The notes under the pieces: model-generated
What the model saw: the letters and a program-made list of their open reading frames with translations, nothing else
Databases searched by the model: none
Told to the model about the DNA's origin: nothing
Translations under genes and position numbers: made by a program
Source: Suillus spraguei
Taxonomy: Eukaryota; Basidiomycota; Agaricomycetes; Boletales; Suillaceae
Reading direction: 5' to 3'
DNA: 64,000 nucleotides
NCBI GenBank assembly: GCA_016800925.1
Contig: JABCPU010000295.1
Location: 20,593 to 84,592, forward strand
Shown here: in pieces, positions 23,566 through 36,043 of the stretch
Numbering within the stretch: position 1 is the first letter of the stretch
Layout: each line of letters begins with the position of its first letter

Positions 23566-26500
23566 TCACGGCACAGTCTCTTGTTCCCAACACTTGTGCC
23601 ATGATGTACCATGCACAAAACGCGTTAAATTCAGCTGCGAGGAACCATCGGATATCAACAGCATGTTGTTGGCGACAGATGGGTTGCGATCGGACGGAAT
23701 CCACAGGAGAAGCTGTCCTTCCGGATCTATAATCCAGCCATCCTTTAAAGACACTAGTTTGCGAGACTCTGGGAGAACGGAGGTGGAAGGAAGAATACTA
23801 GCCAGGTCGGACGAGAAGCTTGCAGGTGCTTCAAGGGCATTGGCCCACACCCGGATTTCTTCATCATCTGAACCTGACACGACATATTGTCCATCTGGCG
23901 AGATTGCAACAGACCGAACATAGTCACCGTGCTTTGCAAGTTCGAGAGGGGCATGGAATACACCATTACTCTCTACATCCCACACCCGAACGGTATTGTC
24001 AGCTGAACCAGACACGATGTGTTTTTCATCTGGCGAGATTGCAACGGACAGAACATCGTCAGCGTGCCCTTGGAGAGGGGCACAATATGACTTTCCAGTC
24101 TTTGCATTCCACACCCGGATCGTCTTGTCACGTGAACCAGACACGATGAGATGTCCACTGTACGAGAGTGCGACAGACTGGACCCAGTCGGTATGCCCTT
24201 GGAGGGTACATAATTCCTTGCGAGTCTCTACGTCCCATATCCGGATCGTATTATCGGCTGAACCAGAAATGATGCGGTCTTCATTTAGTTGGACGGACTG
24301 TACGAAGGCGGTGTGCCCTTGGAGTGGGGCACCGAGTGCCTCTCGAGTCTCTAGATTCCACACCAGGATCGTCTTGTCATCTGAGCCAGACACAGCGCGT
24401 TTCTTATCTGACGAGATGACAACAGACCGCACGGCGCCAGCGTGCCCTTTGAGGGTAAATACGCTCCCACTCCCTACATTCCACGTCTGGATTGTCGCGT
24501 CATTCGAGCCAGACACGATTAGTTTGCCGTCTGGCGAGATTGCGACGGATCGAACAGCGCCGGCGTGCCCTTTAGAAGGGGAATCTAATTCCTTGCCAGC
24601 CACCCTATCCCACACCCAAATTCTTCCGTCATCTAGACCACACACGATAATTTTTCCAGCAGACGAGACTGCAACTGACATGGCGTTGGCATGCACGTCG
24701 CGAAGGATCTGAGGTGGTGCTATGTCATGTCCAGAAATGACCCGAGCGGTGCGAGGAAAATGCTTGACAAATATTTGATATACCACGGACTCTGGTGGAG
24801 CAAACGGCAGAACGGACAAGTATAGATGCGGAGTGCTGTGTAAAATGATGGTTTCGAAAGTTCGGATGAACTTGTCTGTGTTCGTGGCAACGTCACTTGT
24901 ATTTGTATTAATTACGCCATGAACCTGCCATCATTTGTGAGGTTCCATTGGTTCCCAACAGTGGGATCCAGCTACGTACCTTGAACCAGTTTGCAATAGA
25001 TGAGAGGGACTCCCTTGAACTTCTCAGACTTCCCATTAAAGCCAGTGTTTCCATCCAGAAGAGTAGGCGCTCTCCGCTGAAAAAGGCTTTAACTTTCTCA
25101 GCGAGCTTTTGTTCGAAGGATGCAGCTTGCACGTGTGTTCCCCAGAAGCGACACGAGTACGATAGTTCAGCTGGAAGCTTTTCCACTCGTTTCTGCAAAT
25201 TGGGGACAGCAGAGTTGGGCAAGTAAGAACTCTCTAAATCGCAGATGTTAAAGCGCAGCCCTTTTTCCATGACCTGAAGCGATGCGAAAGCTAGATCAAG
25301 TTGTACCACTGGTGACACGTCGGCGAAGAACTTTCGGTTCTGCAAACTCGCTGTGAGGAATTCGTAGAAGGACGGGTGAACGGGACAAATTGGAGTCCGG
25401 AAATCCCCAGTACCGATTAAAAGTGGATACAGTGGCTTAATGACCTTATCCACATCGTAATGGTCACGAGCGCTTGGAAACTGCCATCGCATCGCAGTTA
25501 ATGCCGCCATTGGAAGCGGTTCTCGTGATGCAAGGATTTGCCCCATCACAGAGCGAAATCTAGGAATAAATTCTCCGCGGTCGTCCTTTGGTATCATGTC
25601 TTCCAAGATAAGCTCATATATAAAATCAAACGGATATGTGCCTTCTCTAGATGTTCCATCAAGTACACGTTCGAAACGGACCATTTGATATTCGTCCACC
25701 CTAGTGGCTCCGTTGATGTACTTGCAGGCGAGGCTAGCCCATTCGAACAGACCACCAGATTTCTGAACAAGCATATCGACATGCTTGTTGTCGAACATGT
25801 TGCGCGGGTCTACCAGCTTGGAGGAGAAGTAAACCTGAATGTCATGTCCTGTAGCGACGGGCAAGGGAATATGTTTGACATATAGTACAGCGCCAAGGGC
25901 ATCATGAATGTCCTTTAGTGGACGAGAAGTGATGAGGATACGGTAGTTTCCTGGGATTTTGATTTTCTGAGAGGAAGACGTGTTCAACTCACTAGCAAGG
26001 AGACGAAGAAATTCTTTCCGGGAATTTTCTTTGCCGCTCTCATTCAACCCATCGATGATAATCAGGAGGGGAGAAACAGTGGCTTTCGGGGCCTTATTTG
26101 CTGGTCCAATTATTAACTCTTGCCATTGCTTTTTGATGTCCGTTGTTTGCTTGAGCGTGTTGTCATCATGGAACGCATCCGCCAGCGCTCGCCTCACGAA
26201 AGGATCGCAAGCAGCCAGATCGCGTGCGATCGTGGAAAATATTTTCTCGTGACGGCGGTCGGCTTCTCGCGTACGATCGAAGCAGAAGCAAGCTCCCAGA
26301 CCACCAAGCCCCGTATACCACTCCATTATCGTGTGGGCAATGGCTGATTTGCCTGTATATTCAGAGCCAGAAAGCCACATGACGCGCGGTTCGTCTTTCT
26401 TGCAAACCCAGGATTTGATCTCGGACAGGATATCTTCCCGAGTACCTGGGAGACAACACTTGGAGACATCCAGTCCGGCACCTCCTGCATATATCATATC

Positions 26501-27293
26501 ACTGGGGTCCAGATCCCCGCTAGATGACGAGATGGGTGATTGTCAGAAAAGGTTCAATGTGAGTCTGAGTTCAATCCTTACTCATACAGTAGACGCTGAT
26601 ATTCCGGTGATCAGTCCCTGGATCTCGAGATTTCCGCATCAAATTGTCGAGAACTTCGTTGTACTTCTGAATTGTGATAGATGTCTCTTCGGAAACGTAC
26701 TTGCCAACTCGCTTCCCTATCCAAACCACAGTAAGTCCTAGGCAGCCAATTAGTACATTTGACTCACAAAAATTTTTGGTCTCTGAGTAATAGATAATGA
26801 AGTCGGTGCACTCTAATATTTGTCGCGCCATCTGTCCGTATATCTTTACCACGGATGAAAAATTGGTCGATTTCTGCATGTCCGCCATTGTAGCAGTGAC
26901 TTGGCTAATCTTTGCGAGTAGAGGAGAAAGAGCATTATCTGTGGTTGTCTGATCGTAATTCATCTATATCAGATATCTTATAAAGCTGAAGATAGTACGT
27001 GCACGGACACACCTCGGACCGCGTGTCGTTGCTAACTTCACAAATAAATCTACCTACACATGAAGATCAGTCGCGCACAAACCAATAATAAAGGAATATA
27101 CATGATGTTTAATCAAAGAAGCAACTTGAAAGGAGGGATCAAGTTTCTCTGAGAGTTCAAGATTCTTGGAGCGCTGACTGGGAGACTGGCAGCATATCAG
27201 AGTCAAGAAATGAATTTCTTGAAAAGTAGCGACATACCTTGAGGATTGATTAGGTCCGATGGTACTATTCAAGTGAGTTTTACCATCACTCAT
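23566..27293 (-). CDS. NACHT-WD40 NLR-like protein, copy 1 (N-terminal frame break)
   Basis: The start MSDGKTHLNSTIG at 27293 lies 90 nt downstream of a TATTTAAA box. A helical N-terminal domain at 26963-26571 (MARQILECTDFIIYYSE, then KNFW|KRVGKYVS across an intron) resembles the N-domain of agaric NLRs. The NACHT domain is open from 26497: Walker A-like GSEYTGKSAIAHTI, Walker B LLIIIDGLNE, VHPSFYEFL. A 55-nt intron (24979-24925) joins it to a seven-blade WD40 propeller ending ...CWEQETVP, stop at 23566. Such STAND proteins bind nucleotide, oligomerise on ligand recognition by WD40 repeats, and serve in fungal non-self recognition; the ligand here is unknown. At the splice junction near 26519 one base is missing compared with copy 2 (CTAGCGGGG versus CTAGCCGGGG), which breaks frame between the N-domain and NACHT. 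Translation could instead begin at the ATG at 26497. Confidence 0.8.
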
Positions 27294-27380
27294 TGTAGAC
27301 GGTTGATGTCAGGATCAGTCTTCCTGCTCTGAGTAAGATGTGGTGCGATAAGCAGCTGAGGAAAGGTGGGCACCGGTTCG

Positions 27381-27391
27381 TTTAAATAGCT
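27381..27391 (-). promoter_or_regulatory. TATA-like box of NLR copy 1
   Basis: Reverse-strand CTATTTAAACG, 90 nt before the ATG. The same motif and flanks recur upstream of NLR copy 2, where the surrounding GTGCGATAAGCA is also kept. Confidence 0.5.
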
Positions 27392-27393
27392 AG

Positions 27394-28214
27394 AAACAGA
27401 CCATAGCCCTTGAGGCAGCCATAATAGGAGAACGGCTCCCGGCCAACTGCGATATTACATCCTTACTATACATGGACAAATTCAGAGTCTCCAGAAGAAT
27501 TGAAATCAGTGTCGACAAGCATTGAGAGGTCCCCTTCATCGTTGGGCCATTGGATTCGGTCATCTTTCTTTCGACTCTGAGGAAATCCTGCCAAGGACCA
27601 CTGCAGATTCTAAACAGAGTGCTTCAACTTGAAGAGGTCGCCGAGTTGGCCCGAGTGTTGATAATAAATAGAGCTTGAAGGCCTGAAGGCAGTGATGCTA
27701 TTGGCAACTGCATAAATCTACTAAAAGCGAACTCATGTATCGCGGCCTCAGCCCAGGCTTCGGGGACTCGGAAAGGGTCTTGGACGAGTGTCAACTCAAA
27801 GCACTGCCGCACCGCTGACTCCGAGCTAGCTCGGTTCCCTAAATTCTGGGACAAAGTCCGGTCGCTGGAAGGAACCCTCGTAAGTCGAAAACTTCATGTT
27901 CTTTTTCTTCTCGTCAACCACGATGAGAGCTTCCTTTAATTTTCACCCCCGGCCGTACACGTCACGGTGTGTAGATTATTTTCCATTTGGAATCAAACCA
28001 TATCTATGGTGCTGTCGAGATCTTACTAGATTAGTGACGGGACTTATGACCAATAGACAGTTCCTCGTGATGATCAAGGACTCGGAGGCACTGCGCATGT
28101 CATATTATTTTCATGTACAGCTTGCAGGCATCACTTCGACCAATATTCTGGGAATTCGGTGGAGCGATATGTTTCATATGACATGGCTTCTCATTTCCTG
28201 TAGGAAGATGCAGC
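27394..28214. other. Intergenic, weak ORF on - strand
   Basis: A 76-codon frame at 27854-27624 (-) reads WAEAAIHEFAFSRFMQLP. It has no identified family and no paralogue in the second cassette. Part of the stretch near 27400 resembles the 5' flank of NLR copy 2. Confidence 0.35.
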
Positions 28215-29700
28215 CGAGAAGGTCACCGCGCGTTTATTGATCGAACGCTCTTATCTCTTATCATGCAGGAGCTTGGAAACCTGCAGCTCCGAACAGGACA
28301 GGGCCGAAAACATTGCAGGGTCTCGTCATGTGTTGATGTACACCCCGAGCGCAAAGCGCCTGTAATGATCCTATGACTAGTGCCGGCTATACCCAAAATA
28401 TACATAGCTACCTGTCCACAGGCTCCGCCAATCTTGTATTCGGAACAATGCAATATTATTTATTTATTTCATACAGCATTTTAACTGGTACTAACGCTCT
28501 CGCAGCTGTTTTCATCGCATCATAGGCTTCGTCACTATAATCTCTCCGAACCAACAACCGTCAGCACAAGCTGCATTTATTGAAATTCTCAGTGAGAACG
28601 TCAAACGTGGCTAAGGCGTGATGCACGTAAGAAAAGGTCCGGCGAGACAAAGACCAGTGATGTGGACTCTGGCAAAGATGAAAGGTGACTATGCGCCGGA
28701 CGTTTGGGACGCAAAGTGCATGAATATTGCGTGGTTTGAGAACACAAAGCGTGCAACGAACATCGTAGTTGTGTAGAGCACGGGTCAAGCATCGTCTGAC
28801 AGTACATCATAGTGTACAAGCATTTCTCCTGCCTTCGCTAGTAGGCTTGTGCTTCGGCCGTCTTGGATTGAGCATTCGCCAAAGAATAGATTGAATACGT
28901 TTTTGCGATTTGCAACTACGCAATCGTCATTGAAAAAGGCATCGCTCAATCACAAGGGAATCATACCTGAGTTCCTTCATTGATACTCCGAGAGGCATGA
29001 TAAACGATTGTTCGTATGCAGCGTCTTATTAGAATACGGTGCTCGGAGCTATGTGGAATCGTCAGTTCATTCTTGAAATCACCAGTAGAAGACCAACCTT
29101 TGTCCAGTCCAGAAACTCATCGTCAAAGTAATGGTATACCAGCCAGTTCTCAGCAAGGTCGCTTGTACGTGCGCCACCGGCAGCAGGGACACTGGCATGA
29201 TAATAAATACACCACTTTAACACGTCAAACACATATAACCCACACGTGCTGGACGATGGAAAAGATGTGAGGACCACTGTCAAGTGGGAGTTGAGATACT
29301 TATACAGCGTCTTACGGTTCCAAGGACTTTCCAATGGATGCACGGGGCTGCGTGTGTTCGGAATAACGACGTGAATTTCCTCTTTTTGTGGCAGCTAAAG
29401 TGCCCATGTTGAATAGGCAACTAAGAACTGGGATAGCTCAATATTAGGGCGACTTGATGGCCGAAGATCCGGCGTTGGCCAGGAACTTCCGTGCGGAGAG
29501 CGAGATGTATGAACGGGGCGAACGATTCAAACTCAGCCAGAGCCGATGAGGTGTCGCCGTGTCGGGTGAAGCGCGGCTATTGATCGTTACACTTGCAAAG
29601 GAACACGACATACCTGGAGATGGAGATGTTCCAAGCAGACAACTCCATAAAGCTGCCACGATGATCTGTCAAAAGCTGAACGCGCCGCGAGTGAGGTCTT
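28215..29700 (-). pseudogene. EMC1 pseudogene with 3' flank
   Basis: Contains EMC1 3'-flanking DNA (28215-28500, closely similar to 35110-35400). EMC1 coding remnants follow in the right order and sense: ATFDVLTENFNK, then KTLYKYLNSHLTVVLTSF, YHASVPAAGG and ENWLVYHYFDDEF. Compared with the intact gene at 44.9-48.5 kb there are many deletions and frame changes, and it stops at about the point equal to 46.6 kb, so the 5' half is missing. Confidence 0.8.
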
Positions 29701-30371
29701 GTAATATGAGGCTAACGAGGGCGGGAGAATGGGCCTATAGGAACAAGGTACGATCTCAGTCTCTCTCGAAGAACTCTATTAACATGTGTAATACCTATAG
29801 GAACAAGGTATGCTATTGCTTTTGTCAGTTAACGCTGACGGTACGAGAATCTACAGACTCACATCTCAGTCTCTCAAAGAAGAACTGAGATGTTTTTACG
29901 CTACGGCGCTGGACTTTATAGTAAGTGAAAAGAAAACGAAAATTTAGACATAACTCGTTGACATATATTGCAGATGCTCGGCCGACGTCAGCGCGCCGCA
30001 CATGTCTGTGTAACATGGTCAGACCGCCGCCCGCATAACCATTACACCAAAAGGTGAAATACTGAAAGCTTAGCTTTCAGCATCAGCGGCGGTATATGTA
30101 CTGATTATGGGAACTCAGGTAAGCCAGCATGCTTACACCAGTGGAAACTACCCGTGGGTAGAAACACTAAGTCAGATGGGAGATCAGACAAGAGTTACGA
30201 GCAGAAGCATATGGGATTGAACGAGGGTAAGAGACAATGATCAATAAATACATGCAGAATCAGCTCAGTATAAATAGGAGCCCGGTCAAAATAGTAGCAA
30301 ATAACGCGCGGTGTCCAATCAATGTGCCTGGTCTCTAGGTCTGTGCGTCCGATGAGTAAGCCCAGCTTACA
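29701..30371. other. Probable LTR/flank of the adjoining Ty3 fragment
   Basis: Non-coding. A 16-bp sequence CTATAGGAACAAGGTA occurs twice (near 29736 and 29798). On the - strand, purine-rich GGTGGGAGGG ends the Ty3 pol fragment and is followed by TGTAAGCTGGGCTTAC, a plausible LTR start. I could not fix the other LTR end. Confidence 0.35.
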
Positions 30372-31570
30372 CCCTCCCACCGTCTGAAGTTTCTTTTTGT
30401 TGTTCCCAGATATCCAGCGCTTCGCAGTCTTCAAGATCACGGCGAGGCAGCCATTCATCTTCGTCAGCACCAAACCCAACCCATCTCACCAGGTATCATT
30501 TTCCCCTGCCGACCTTCTTCTCGTTGAGGATCTTCTCTATGAAGTTCTCCATCTGTCCGTCCTCGGTCACGACAGGGCCTGGTCTCGGTAGCTCGCGGGA
30601 CGGAAATAGAGAGGTGTCGTTGGCGTGGAAGGGCCGGAGCTGAGAGGAGTGGAAGGTAGGGAAGGTGTTCGGTGAGTTAGGAAGATCCAAGGTATATGTT
30701 GACGTTTCTGGATGCGCTTCGAGGATGACGTACGGTCTGTCGTACCTGGGCATAAATTTAGCGACGCGCTTATCACCTTTTTGCATGTACTCTCGTCGCC
30801 GATGCTTAGTGGATAGCATCACCTTGTCCCTGACGTTCAGTAGTGGTTCTGGTGCCCGGTGCTTATTTATTTGCGTTGCTTGCAATGCCTTGGCTGCGAT
30901 AAGATTGTCTTGTGCTTCCATGATGTTATGTTCGAGCTGCGTGATCAGAGCACGCGCCCATTGATCTTCCGGTGAGTCGTTAGGTGCAGGGCGTTCCAAT
31001 GGAGGTATGACGCGCGGGGAATGTTCTAAGTGTAATTGGAAGGGGGAAGTTCCGGTGCTTGCATTGACCGTGTTCATGATATGGAAGCGGACGCGTGGTA
31101 GCGATCGAGCCCAGCCCTTTTGATTGCGTTCGACGTGAAACCTGATGCATTGGTTGATAGTCTTATTGGTGTGTTCACTCATGCCGTCCGTTTGCGGATG
31201 ATATGAGGACGACATCTTCAGTTTGACGCTGGTTAGTTTGTGTAAGGACTTCCAAAAACAAGAAAGGAAAAGCTTATTGCGGTCTGACATGATATCTAAC
31301 GGGAGACCGTTCTCACAGTACCAATGGTCAACGAAGAGGACTGCGAATTGTTCAGCGGAGATATTGTCACGGCAAGGTACTATCCTTAGATCGGCATTGA
31401 GTCGATCGGTCATGGTAACGATGGTGTTGTAGCCCTGGTCTTCCGGCAGTGGGCCTATGAAATCGATCGCCACCGAATCCCCACGACGCATCAGGGATTG
31501 GCAAGGGGTGTAGTGTGCCTGCCGTTGCAGTGGCACCTCAGGCATCAGTTTTCGGTACCAATAAAAGTCT
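30372..31570 (-). mobile_element. 5'-truncated Ty3/gypsy chromovirus (integrase + chromodomain)
   Basis: An open frame at 31545-30496 encodes the integrase core: DFIGPLPEDQGYNTIV (first Asp), IMSDRNKLFLSCFW (second Asp), SSYHPQTDGMSEHTN (third acidic residue as in Ty3 integrases). The DNA-binding region follows (MPRYDRPYVILEAHP, TFPTFHSSQLRPF). A chromodomain follows, YLVRWVGFGADEDEWLPR, in the same frame but after an in-frame TGA (GRGK*YLV). Sequence upstream of about 31570 is unrelated, so RT, protease and gag are absent. Some integrase positions look altered (DRNKLF where DRGxxF is usual). It belongs to a different lineage from the two elements at the right end. Confidence 0.85.
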
Positions 31571-31599
31571 CTGAGACCGTATTATTATGTTAGGTACAA

Positions 31600-33495
31600 C
31601 CCCATCTCTCAGACCCAACCTCCTGGTTGTTCTAAATATAGCACCAACCAAACATCGCTAGAATGCTCTGCAGAACCTCGCCAGGACCTCGTGGCACATC
31701 TTGAATTATCACGGCCCTCCCTGGATCCTCGATACCTCCTCAAAATACTTCAATCAAACCGCCGACATCCTGTCTGAACATCTGGGTGGGGTCCATGGCA
31801 CACCTGCCAGATTACCTAGTAGCTCACTCGCTAAGTCCCTTTGCTTTTGTCTTTTTTCACTTTACTACCGTCATCATGGCGCCCGCCCGTTCTGCGCGTG
31901 ACAATCAGCCAATGTCTGCAGGGCTGGGGCACCACTTCGTTAGCCCCAAGAAAGCTCGAAATCCCAAAAAAACTCAAACTCTTGTTCATCTTCCAGTGAT
32001 TGATTCTAAACGCGAGCGTCTCCTCACCCAAATGGCTGCCCTAATGAACCCTCAAGGATCCAAAACCGATACCCTTAATTCTAGTTCTCTTACTGTTCAT
32101 TCTGAAGTCCCAACAAGCGCTGATGAAGCCCCGAGTTACACTTATGACGAAGAAGACTACAACATGACCAACGACGACGAGCATGAGCGCCAAGTATCTT
32201 GCCCTCCAGCTGTAGTGTGCAAGGGTACTGGGCATCATATTTTACCAGACAAGATGGCCCATAACCTCTATAGTTCTTGGCAAGGACTTATCCCTACCTT
32301 GGTCGATGCTCACCTAAAATATTCTGCATGAACCCACGGGCAACCTCACCCCACCTTATCCTATCATATCTGCCTGTGCAAGTCAAGCCTGTGCTTTGAC
32401 CGTAAGTAGTTCATTCATCATGCTCGCTCCAACTGATAGCTGCAGGTTTTAATTCTATCGATGTATTGGCCTGCAAATGTTCCACACTTGCGCAAGTCCT
32501 TGTTCACCATGGGCTTTTTCCCACTGCACCTTCTCAACCATGCATGGTGGTCTCTGTTGATCTCCTTCCATTCTATCGTGCTCTATTTGAGCGTTCATGC
32601 GATGCTATTCATGCTCTTGCCTCTGCCCTCGAGACCCACATCAGGAAATCATGAGTTTACTTATTCCTTACTTATTTCAAACTTTTCCCACTTATTTCAA
32701 ATGGACCTACTTTTTTTCTGAAATTTGACAACTGCTTCAAAATTGAGTATTCCAATATGTTTGTTGGGCCTGAGAGACAAGTTTCATTGCATAAGACCAA
32801 CAATTAGTGACTAGTATGAAGCTCGAGTGACACATTAATGCTGATGATTTTATTTCTCAAATATTCTCTTGAGGTACTATTTTGCAAATTAAGAGTCCAA
32901 TAATTTTATAGCACACATTTATAATGATGGCTAACAGATCCTGATAGTTCAGTTGGGACCAGGTGGTAATTTAAGAGAAATAAGTAGATCCATTTGGAAT
33001 AAGTGGGAAAAGTTTGAAATAAGTAAGGAATAGGTAAACTCATGATTTCCTGATGCATTACGCACGCAGAGGTTTTCAGATGATCAATGGAGATGTGAGT
33101 TTTGACTTATCAGCCTTTTTCGACTCTGACTCATTGTACTACAGGGACAAGTTATTCAAGAACCATTCAGATGGGGCCTTGGCCAAGCCGTTCAGTGGTA
33201 TGACATATTACAATCTGAGGTTGAACGACTAACTGAAGCCATGGTACAAATCTGTCGAGAGCGGGTCTATGCGGCTCGGAGACCTCAATGTCAAGAGCAT
33301 GCCAGCAATTTGACCCTCACACCCTCCAATCCCTCACTATTTCCAGGGCAATGTGCTTCCCTCCTTATGCAATGCTGCCCTGCATGTTTTGGAGGCGTTG
33401 CCTTTGGTAGGCCACTTAGCAATGATGGAGATATTCATGTTGCAACAGATGGCAACTTTCATCATTGTCATCGACGGTGTAAAGATGCAACCTAG
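31600..33495 (+). pseudogene. KDZ transposase (CxC1-type) N-terminal part, broken
   Basis: From ATG 31876 the frame reads MAPARSARDNQPMSAGLG and later HNLYSSWQGLIPTLVDAHLK. A TGA at 32329 follows, then ACKCSTLAQVLVHHGLFP and VDLLPFYRALFERSCDAIHA. A 417-bp insert at 32639 splits the next segment, which resumes YARRGFQMING, then (after a likely intron) EPFRWGLGQAVQWYDILQ and CCPACFGG with DIHVATDGNFHHCHRR. This is the conserved N-terminal part of basidiomycete KDZ (Kyakuja-Dileera-Zisupton) transposases with the CxC1 cysteine cluster (recognised from memory). The frame ends at 33495, well before the catalytic core, so the element is truncated, nonsense-mutated and interrupted. Confidence 0.8.
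32639..33055. mobile_element. MITE-like element with ~75-bp terminal inverted repeats
   Basis: A 417-bp insert flanked by CA on both sides. The ends CATCAGGAAATCATGAGTTT and its reverse complement extend as inverted repeats for about 75 bp with about three mismatches by eye. There is no coding capacity and the interior is AT-rich. Removing it restores the KDZ reading (ALETH|YARRGF), which fixes both ends. The superfamily is not identifiable from a 2-bp CA duplication. Confidence 0.8.
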
Positions 33496-33594
33496 CTTGG
33501 GCTGTAGATAAACCACTGCCTAAACTAGTATGTTAGTCTTGCACTCCGTCTAGTCTGCTTCACTTGTAAGAACAAGAGCGTTCAACCCTAAAGG

Positions 33595-34069
33595 TGTTAC
33601 AGTCGTACGTGCCCCTATTCATTTTCTCTTTGTCTCCTTTACCTGTATATTACATAATGAGACTCTGACTCATATGCTCAATGCATCTGTACTATAGTTG
33701 CCTTCCTTCTTTGGATACGCACTTACGTTCTCACGTCTCTCTTGGTCCGTGCGCACATACTGACCTATTTAAGCACGTTGTATTGCACTTGTATACTTTA
33801 CTTTAATCTTACTGGGTTTTACCTGGAATATCCTTCGCTTAGGTCTCCAACCTAAGTCGTCTTGAATCGTCTCTAAGTCTAAGCACTCCTTAGTCTTAGT
33901 CTCTATTCTCGTAGAACCTCTTAGACTTGTCTTTGAGGCCGAACCCTTGATCATACTTGGAACGCGTTCCTTGTACTTTCACCTTGTCCTCTTCTGGACA
34001 TTGTAGAACTTCCCAGCAGACTGTCAGTGTCTTTTCACTGTCGCTGGTGATGCCACCCCAGTCGTAACA
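33595..34069 (+). repeat. Solo LTR, family A
   Basis: A 475-bp sequence starting TGTTACAGTCGTACG and ending CCAGTCGTAACA. It is nearly the same as the LTR at 51465-51938 and the reverse of 52311-52785. A TATA-like CTATTTAAGC sits near 33767. No matching target duplication is visible (AAAGG to the left, AGTAT to the right), suggesting recombination or end loss. Confidence 0.85.
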
Positions 34070-34295
34070 AGTATTATCTTAACATTTCGCACAACATTCA
34101 AACCAGTCTTGAATATTGGAATCCCCAATGTGTAGGGTTTATTGTACAGCTACGCACTTAAGTTCATCACACCATCACAGGGCGAGCGAACCGAACCTAT
34201 TTCGTGTGACAGTCACACGCATATTAGGTCATTGAACTTAAGTTGTGACATGCAGTAAAAACACAAAAACATGCAGTAAAAACATGAAAAAAGTC

Positions 34296-34650
34296 CTAGT
34301 GCTGCCAAAAGTCCCTATATTGAGTATTCGCAATGCGTCTGCGCTTGCCGCAACCCTCAACATCAACCTCCTTCGAACTGTCAGTGGTCACAGCTGCAAA
34401 TTGAGGCTCTGTATCATCTGGCGCTCGTTCATAGCTCTCCGCCTCATTGTCCGCCAGCAGATTACCCAATCCATCAGCACTGTAGCCATCAGGGATCAAT
34501 AAGTCACCTAGCGCAATGTGCTGCAGAACGGCATCCACAGCAACATCACTAGCATCAAGCTCGACATCTGCGGCATGCGCGAAGGGTGGCTCAGCTTCCT
34601 CGTCAGCTTGAGAAGTTTCAACCCTATATTGAGCTGTCTAAAGTGAACTT
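34296..34650 (-). CDS. Unidentified acidic ORF (possibly last exon)
   Basis: An open frame reads VETSQADEEAEPPF, VDAVLQHIALGDLLIPDGY, then KRRRIANTQYRDFWQH and a stop at 34296. A plausible 3' splice site (CTCAATATAG) precedes it and a plausible donor (TTTG|GTGAGC) lies near 34708. No family recognised. It sits between the solo LTR and a cassette fragment and could be a transposon C-terminus. Confidence 0.35.
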
Positions 34651-35109
34651 GGGGGAAGGGGGAAATGTTTCAGATGGCATCCTCATTGTAGGCTGGGTTA
34701 TGGCTCACCAAACATCGGATCCGCATTGACAGGACTCTGCAGCAACATAGTAGGAAGAAGGTGTGATGTTGCCGAATGGAATTGAACTTGCAAACGAAGC
34801 TCCGAGGGGTGAGCGCTAGCGACGGAGTCTCCAGGTTGAGTGCGGGCATCTCTGTGCTCGTACAAAGAAAGAAATATGTCTGCCTAATGAGACTCCCAGC
34901 CCAGTCGGTCGTCTCACACAACGAACCTATGCGTAACATGTCACAAGTCACACACCCCTTCGAACTTTCGGACCTAATGTTCATTCGGTCACACCCATAT
35001 CAGGTCGAACTTAAGTGCGTAACTCTACAGTAATCTCGGCCCATGGCCCCTTCAACGCTCGGATTCTCATTCCCGGCACGAAGAAGTAGCCAAAATGGCC
35101 AACCGCGAG

Positions 35110-35590
35110 TTGCGTGCGTTTATCGATCGAACGCTCTTATCTCCTATCAATGTGCAGAAGCTTGGAAACCTGCAAGCTCCAAACAGGGACAAGGCTGAAA
35201 AACATTGTAGGGTCTCCTTATGTGTTGATGCAGCCCACGAACGCAAAGCCCTGTAGTCATGATCCCATAACTGGTGCCGGTGTATCCGTTGCATACCCAA
35301 AATATACATGGCCACCCAGACTCCGCACGATCTTGTATTCGGAACAGATGCAATATTATTTATGTATTTCGTATTTACTGACAAATTACTGGTACTGACG
35401 CACTTGCAGCTGTTTTCATCGCATCATAGGCTTCGTCGCCATAATTGCAATCGACTTCGGAAGTATAGTGTATGCGAACCTTGAGCTTGCACTTTCAAAT
35501 TGGCCCATCAGATAACTAACGTTGAAGCCAGTCAGAGTGACCTTACCAATCCACGGCTGCATGGGATATGACAACCTTCTACTTAGGAAC
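35110..35590 (-). pseudogene. EMC1 3' flank and two EMC1 scraps
   Basis: 35110-35400 resembles 28215-28500 (EMC1 downstream flank). 35400-35460 matches the last EMC1 codons. 35480-35585 jumps to DNA matching the internal EMC1 region near 46800-46870 (compare TCAGATAACTAACGTTGAAG). Everything between is deleted. This marks the EMC1 slot at the left border of the second cassette. Confidence 0.7.
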
Positions 35591-35989
35591 TCTGCGAATA
35601 GGCTGCTTAATTCTTGCTATCTTCTCCCCGAGCTCGCCCCCGGCTCGGATGGACCCGCAGGTACTTAGCATAGCGCCGACGCTATTAAATAATCGAAGTT
35701 ATGTTTCGGATTGACAGATAAGCGCCAAGTCCACATGCATTACTTTGTTCTGATCGTACATTCTGTCAAGTCGTCCGCGTCTATCTCTGAGAATGTTCTC
35801 ACGTCAGGGCCCGCTGTCAGCTACTAACACGATCATGTTACTACTCTAAAGCGCGCACATAGCATCTAAATTTACCAGTGACTCCGTCTATCGCGGGATT
35901 CCATCATAGACAGAATGGTCAGTAGTTTACTTTGAGCATAGCCAGGCTGGCGTTTATCATAACGTTACCATGATATTCATGACCGATAC

Positions 35990-35997
35990 TTATATAA
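35990..35997 (+). promoter_or_regulatory. TATA box of DUF6535 copy B
   Basis: TTATATAA lies about 50 nt before the ATG at 36044. Copy A has a similar TTATAAGATATAG motif near 16395. Confidence 0.5.
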
Positions 35998-36043
35998 CGT
36001 CTCTCTGCTTCCAACCCATTCCCACCCCCCACCTTACTACATA

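Noticed and set aside
23594..24712. Long + strand frames opposite the WD40 genes (also 39188-39919)
   Set aside because: They are antisense shadows of repeated WD40 blades; the - strand frames carry the GH...WD motifs.
28561..29343. Separate small genes with EMC1-like peptides
   Set aside because: Order, sense and flanks show one collapsed EMC1 copy, not independent genes.
31786..31875. Start of the KDZ ORF at 31786
   Set aside because: The ATG at 31876 (MAPARSARDNQ) fits the protein better; the upstream codons look like untranslated leader.
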